From Sphingobacterium puteale (GTDB lineage Bacteria; Bacteroidota; Bacteroidia; Sphingobacteriales; Sphingobacteriaceae): a stretch of DNA of 64,000 nucleotides. Shown here in pieces: positions 61,357 through 64,000 of this stretch. Positions within the stretch are counted from its first letter, which is position 1; every line of letters begins with the position of its first letter. The stretch spans positions 1 through 64,000 of the forward strand of contig NZ_RBWS01000021.1 of the NCBI RefSeq assembly GCF_003627955.1, written 5' to 3'. The translations under genes were made by a program, and so were the position numbers. The notes beneath the pieces are model-generated. The model did no database searches. It had not been told where the DNA came from and saw nothing but the letters and a program-made list of their open reading frames with translations.

Positions 61357-62858
61357 TTATCTATTTGGGAAAGTTGATCGCCTGTTCAGGCTTACTGTAT
61401 CTTGTATACATCTTTCTTTTGCAAGGACAAAAGCTCCTGGTGTTTAATCGGTTTTATCTGCTTGCCATTATACCGATTGCCCTTTTTGCTCCGCTGATAC
61501 AAACTGCCTTGCCGTCTTTTATTCCTGATTTTTTTCATTTTGGTGCCGATCTGGCTTCCAGGCTGCCTGAAACTACGGAGCCCGCCGTCGAACCGGCGCT
61601 AGTAGATCGACAGAAACCTATAATGGACACGGATACATCCATTGTTCTGATCTATCTGTTGGTTACGACGCTACTACTGGTCAAACATGTCTTGAATTAT
61701 AGAAAGTTCTCTTCTTACATTGATCTCGGATCTGTTACGGCTATTCCCGCTGTTTATACTATTCAAGGCCTCAAAACGCCTTTTTCATTCTTCGGACGTA
61801 TATATGTGCCCCGTGAAGCCTTTACACGGGGAGAAATTGATTCTTCCATTATCGCACATGAACAGGCACATGTAAATCAACGGCATTCCATCGACGTGAT
61901 GGCCATGCAGTTTATCCGCGTGATATTATGGTTCAACCCCTTCGTCTACCTGATCGATAAAGCCATTCGACAAAACCACGAGTACTTGGCAGACGATGCT
62001 GTTGTTCAGGTTTATGAACGCACGAATTACCAACATCTGATAATCCAGTGGAGCATGTCTTCACCCGATATAAACGCATTACCGGCCAGTAATTTTAATT
62101 TTTTAACAACAAAAAAACGATTAATTATGTTACAGAAAAGAACACCCAGCGGTAAGCTCCTGCTGATGCCTGCGCTTACCCTATTGCTGACAACAGCAAT
62201 TAGTCTACTGTTCTCGACACATGTCGAAGCACAGAAAACAACTCCGGCCAAAACAGAAAAGACTGAGCCCGCCAAACCAGCCGCAGTACCTCCGGCGGCT
62301 AAACGCCCCGGTGCCCCTAAAGCCGAAGAAATGCCGCCCAAACCTCCTAAAAGAGAAATGGCACCGCCAATGAAGCCAAAGAAAAACGCTGCTTCCAAAA
62401 AAGAAGAATCAGCATATGCTCCAGCTAAAATAGAAGAAGTATATGTAGAAAGCAGCAGTAAAAGCGGAAATTCAAAGTTTCAGGAACCTAAGCGGATCAA
62501 GCTAAGCGGAACTGCGGATGTGAGCGCCACTACATCATTGAATTCAAATGTTCAAGTGAATGATCCCAATACCGCAGCAACGGTGAAAACAGGTACTGCA
62601 CCCTCTGGATCAGCAAAGGTAACAGAAATAAGGTCGGCAGAACCAAATACGATAACAAAAGTAAACGTGCGTTCCGCTGGCACCAACGTCTCAGAAGCCA
62701 GAGAAAACAGCGGAACACAGGCTGCAAGGATTGTACTTAAAGGTCAACCTGCAAAAGAGATAGCCATGGATTCCGATAAAAAAAATGCGCCGGTTCTTCA
62801 GGGGGTCAGAACCCAGTATCGAGGTGAAATACCTAAAAATCCCCCTTTGTCCAAGTAA
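61353..62858 (+). CDS. BlaR1-like M56 sensor protease with proline/lysine-rich periplasmic tail
   Basis: A 501-residue membrane protein. Membrane segments lie at about 8-24, 33-52, 95-112 and 267-290. The cytosolic M56 zinc-protease motif HEQAH is at H169/E170/H173 (IAHEQAHVNQRHSID), with the third-ligand region ADDAVVQVYE later. After the last helix the periplasmic part lacks the penicillin-binding domain of BlaR1. Instead it has a Pro/Lys/Ala-rich stretch (about 295-355) like the spacer of TonB proteins, then a Ser/Thr/Asn-rich region. It probably senses an envelope signal and controls BlaI. Confidence 0.88.
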   Translation: MIIYLGKLIACSGLLYLVYIFLLQGQKLLVFNRFYLLAIIPIALFAPLIQTALPSFIPDFFHFGADLASRLPETTEPAVEPALVDRQKPIMDTDTSIVLIYLLVTTLLLVKHVLNYRKFSSYIDLGSVTAIPAVYTIQGLKTPFSFFGRIYVPREAFTRGEIDSSIIAHEQAHVNQRHSIDVMAMQFIRVILWFNPFVYLIDKAIRQNHEYLADDAVVQVYERTNYQHLIIQWSMSSPDINALPASNFNFLTTKKRLIMLQKRTPSGKLLLMPALTLLLTTAISLLFSTHVEAQKTTPAKTEKTEPAKPAAVPPAAKRPGAPKAEEMPPKPPKREMAPPMKPKKNAASKKEESAYAPAKIEEVYVESSSKSGNSKFQEPKRIKLSGTADVSATTSLNSNVQVNDPNTAATVKTGTAPSGSAKVTEIRSAEPNTITKVNVRSAGTNVSEARENSGTQAARIVLKGQPAKEIAMDSDKKNAPVLQGVRTQYRGEIPKNPPLSK

Positions 62859-62909
62859 TCAAAACTTAGGTCAGACAGCATAAAACTTTCTTTTCAAAAG
62901 ACAAAAAAT

Positions 62910-62940
62910 AACCGGAGGAACGATCGTTCCTCCGGTTTTC
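62910..62940 (+). terminator. Terminator of the BlaI/M56 operon, 28-bp perfect palindrome
   Basis: The 14-bp arms 62910-62923 and 62924-62937 (AACCGGAGGAACGA and its reverse complement) abut with no spacer, followed by TTTTC. It lies about 50 nt after the stop. The rest of 62859-63168 shows no other gene. Confidence 0.75.
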
Positions 62941-63168
62941 CAATCAACCAGCATGTATATTTGAAAATCGCTAAATCAAACATGTTGTATTATATTCCAA
63001 CAGTTCATTGCATACGTAAACTGAGAATAAATTATTAAATTTCCATATCAATAGTAAGACGTTCAACTAAGCCGGTTGTCCAAAAAAATAAAAAACTTTT
63101 TTACTACCTTAGATTGATAAAATAAACAAGAAAAACCAGCTTGTTTCATTAACTATAGGAATACAGAT

Positions 63169-64000
63169 ATGAAATCGTATGCACTTGTTTTAGCGGCAGG
63201 CCTGCTCCCCTTTGGCGCATTAAGCCAAAAGATGGTTGCCCCCGGAAGCCCTGATATCAATACTAAATATATAAAGCCAGAGAAATCGCTTTATACCGTA
63301 TATTATGTCAAAGATAATAACTGGGATAAGCAGGGATCATTGGTCTATGATATCACATCTACAGGCAATCAATTGACCTTAAAAAACTCCTACACACCCA
63401 AGGACAGTTCCTGGATCAATATCAGGACAAGTGTTGTGGATCCCCAAACATTAAAATCCATCAGCTATACCAGTGACGGCAAAAAAACAAAATTAAATCT
63501 CAGCTTTGGTGAAACCATCACCGGTAATTATTATTCCAAAGAAACTAAAAAAGATAAAAAACTGAGTTTTCGTCCTACCGAGCCATTTATTGATTTTAAT
63601 TGGACGGATTTAATGATTGGGACACTTCCGCTTGATGTAGGCTATAAAGCTCGGATCCCGCAATTCTATTATAATGACGAATCCAATACACAGGTTGAAT
63701 ACTATACTATCAAGGAAGTTAAAAGTTATAGCTATGGTTCACCGAAAACCGGGAAGCATGATACCTGGCTGATCACCTTATTGGAAGAAAACACAGGAGC
63801 TATCTACAATTATGTGGTGGACAAGAAAGACCGGCGGCTTTGGCAGCGGGAGATGTCCATGGGCAACGGCAAGTGGGAAATTACGGTCAATGAGGAACTG
63901 GACTATCAGCCGATCAAAAATCGGTTCGACAAGGAACTGGCCATCCGACAGATCTCCAACGGCAATAGCGTCATCATCGGGACCGCTTATGCACGCTCAA
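63169..64000 (+). CDS. Secreted protein of unknown function (3' end beyond the window)
   Basis: An open frame from ATG 63169 to the window edge, at least 277 codons, with no stop, so the true end lies outside. A signal peptide (about 1-20: MKSYALVLAAGLLPFGALSQ) is followed by a beta-rich domain: YTVYYVKDNNWDKQGSLVYD, FIDFNWTDLMIGTLPLDVGY and TWLITLLEENTGAIYNYVVD. The layout resembles DUF3108-like periplasmic domains, but the match is only by eye. It is downstream of the BlaI/M56 terminator and looks independently transcribed. Confidence 0.7.
   Translation, partial: MKSYALVLAAGLLPFGALSQKMVAPGSPDINTKYIKPEKSLYTVYYVKDNNWDKQGSLVYDITSTGNQLTLKNSYTPKDSSWINIRTSVVDPQTLKSISYTSDGKKTKLNLSFGETITGNYYSKETKKDKKLSFRPTEPFIDFNWTDLMIGTLPLDVGYKARIPQFYYNDESNTQVEYYTIKEVKSYSYGSPKTGKHDTWLITLLEENTGAIYNYVVDKKDRRLWQREMSMGNGKWEITVNEELDYQPIKNRFDKELAIRQISNGNSVIIGTAYARS

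Overview
The window looks like chromosomal DNA of a member of the Bacteroidota, most likely family Sphingobacteriaceae (Sphingobacterium or a close relative). This is inferred from recognised families and signals, not from a database search. The pointers are a SusC/SusD pair, a fused MurF-alanine racemase, a DNA polymerase III alpha subunit carrying its own N-terminal exonuclease domain, futalosine-type menaquinone synthesis (MqnC), the gene order mpl-prmA-tpiA, and Bacteroidota promoters (TTTG, 19-20 nt, TAnnTTTG) in front of tRNA and protein genes. Intergenic DNA is AT-rich. No CRISPR array, prophage, complete transposon or rRNA operon was seen.

Layout. 1-8.7 kb: an AT-rich stretch, trxA, dnaE, a HAD phosphatase, a LytS-like ATPase, a pirin and a DUF502 membrane protein. 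8.7-17.2 kb: murF-alr, recX, tRNA-Gly and tRNA-Leu, half of a chromate transporter, an OmpA-like lipoprotein, a secreted glucoamylase-family protein, accA and tRNA-Lys. 17.2-24.8 kb: an alpha-L-fucosidase, a cluster of small SRPBCC/DUF1801/YdeI genes ending in a decayed VOC gene, sufS-sufE, and a soluble acyl-ACP desaturase. 24.9-25.3 kb: an intergenic repeat cluster with nested inverted repeats. 25.3-34.3 kb: two POT peptide transporters, an XRE regulator, the mpl-prmA-tpiA-nucleotidyltransferase run, ribosomal protein L31 and a DUF2853 protein. 34.3-37.8 kb: a CBM9-like protein, an N-acetylhexosamine kinase-like protein and a GH109-type protein around an intergenic region with two LacI-type operators. 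37.8-47 kb: a CNNM/CorC protein, two more POT transporters, and the operon dacB-UMF1 transporter-lutA-like-TIM-barrel isomerase. 47-52.2 kb: SusD and SusC. 52.5-57.5 kb: mqnC-scpB, an unlisted 51-residue acidic protein, a thioredoxin/rhodanese/GH25 operon and a bestrophin. 57.6-58.1 kb: a duplicated tRNA-Ser unit. 58.2-64 kb: ogt, exbD, a small secreted protein, a truncated haemoglobin, a BlaI/M56 pair and a secreted protein that runs off the window.

How the genes fit together. Cell-wall functions recur: MurF-Alr, Mpl (muropeptide recycling), DacB, GH25, and the BlaI/M56 pair. Four POT transporters suggest heavy peptide use. Glycan-related genes are scattered (GH29, a PF10091 protein, SusCD). 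The most coherent set is the GH109/kinase/CBM9 neighbourhood, which may serve N-acetylgalactosamine use. A cross-cutting observation is that several genes have a TAnnTTTG box only 3-13 nt before the start codon, which predicts leaderless or almost leaderless mRNAs. I found no clearly new multi-gene defence or metabolic system. The strongest candidates for undescribed biology are the structured repeat at 25.03-25.24 kb, the acidic microprotein at 54.4 kb and the leaderless promoter pattern.
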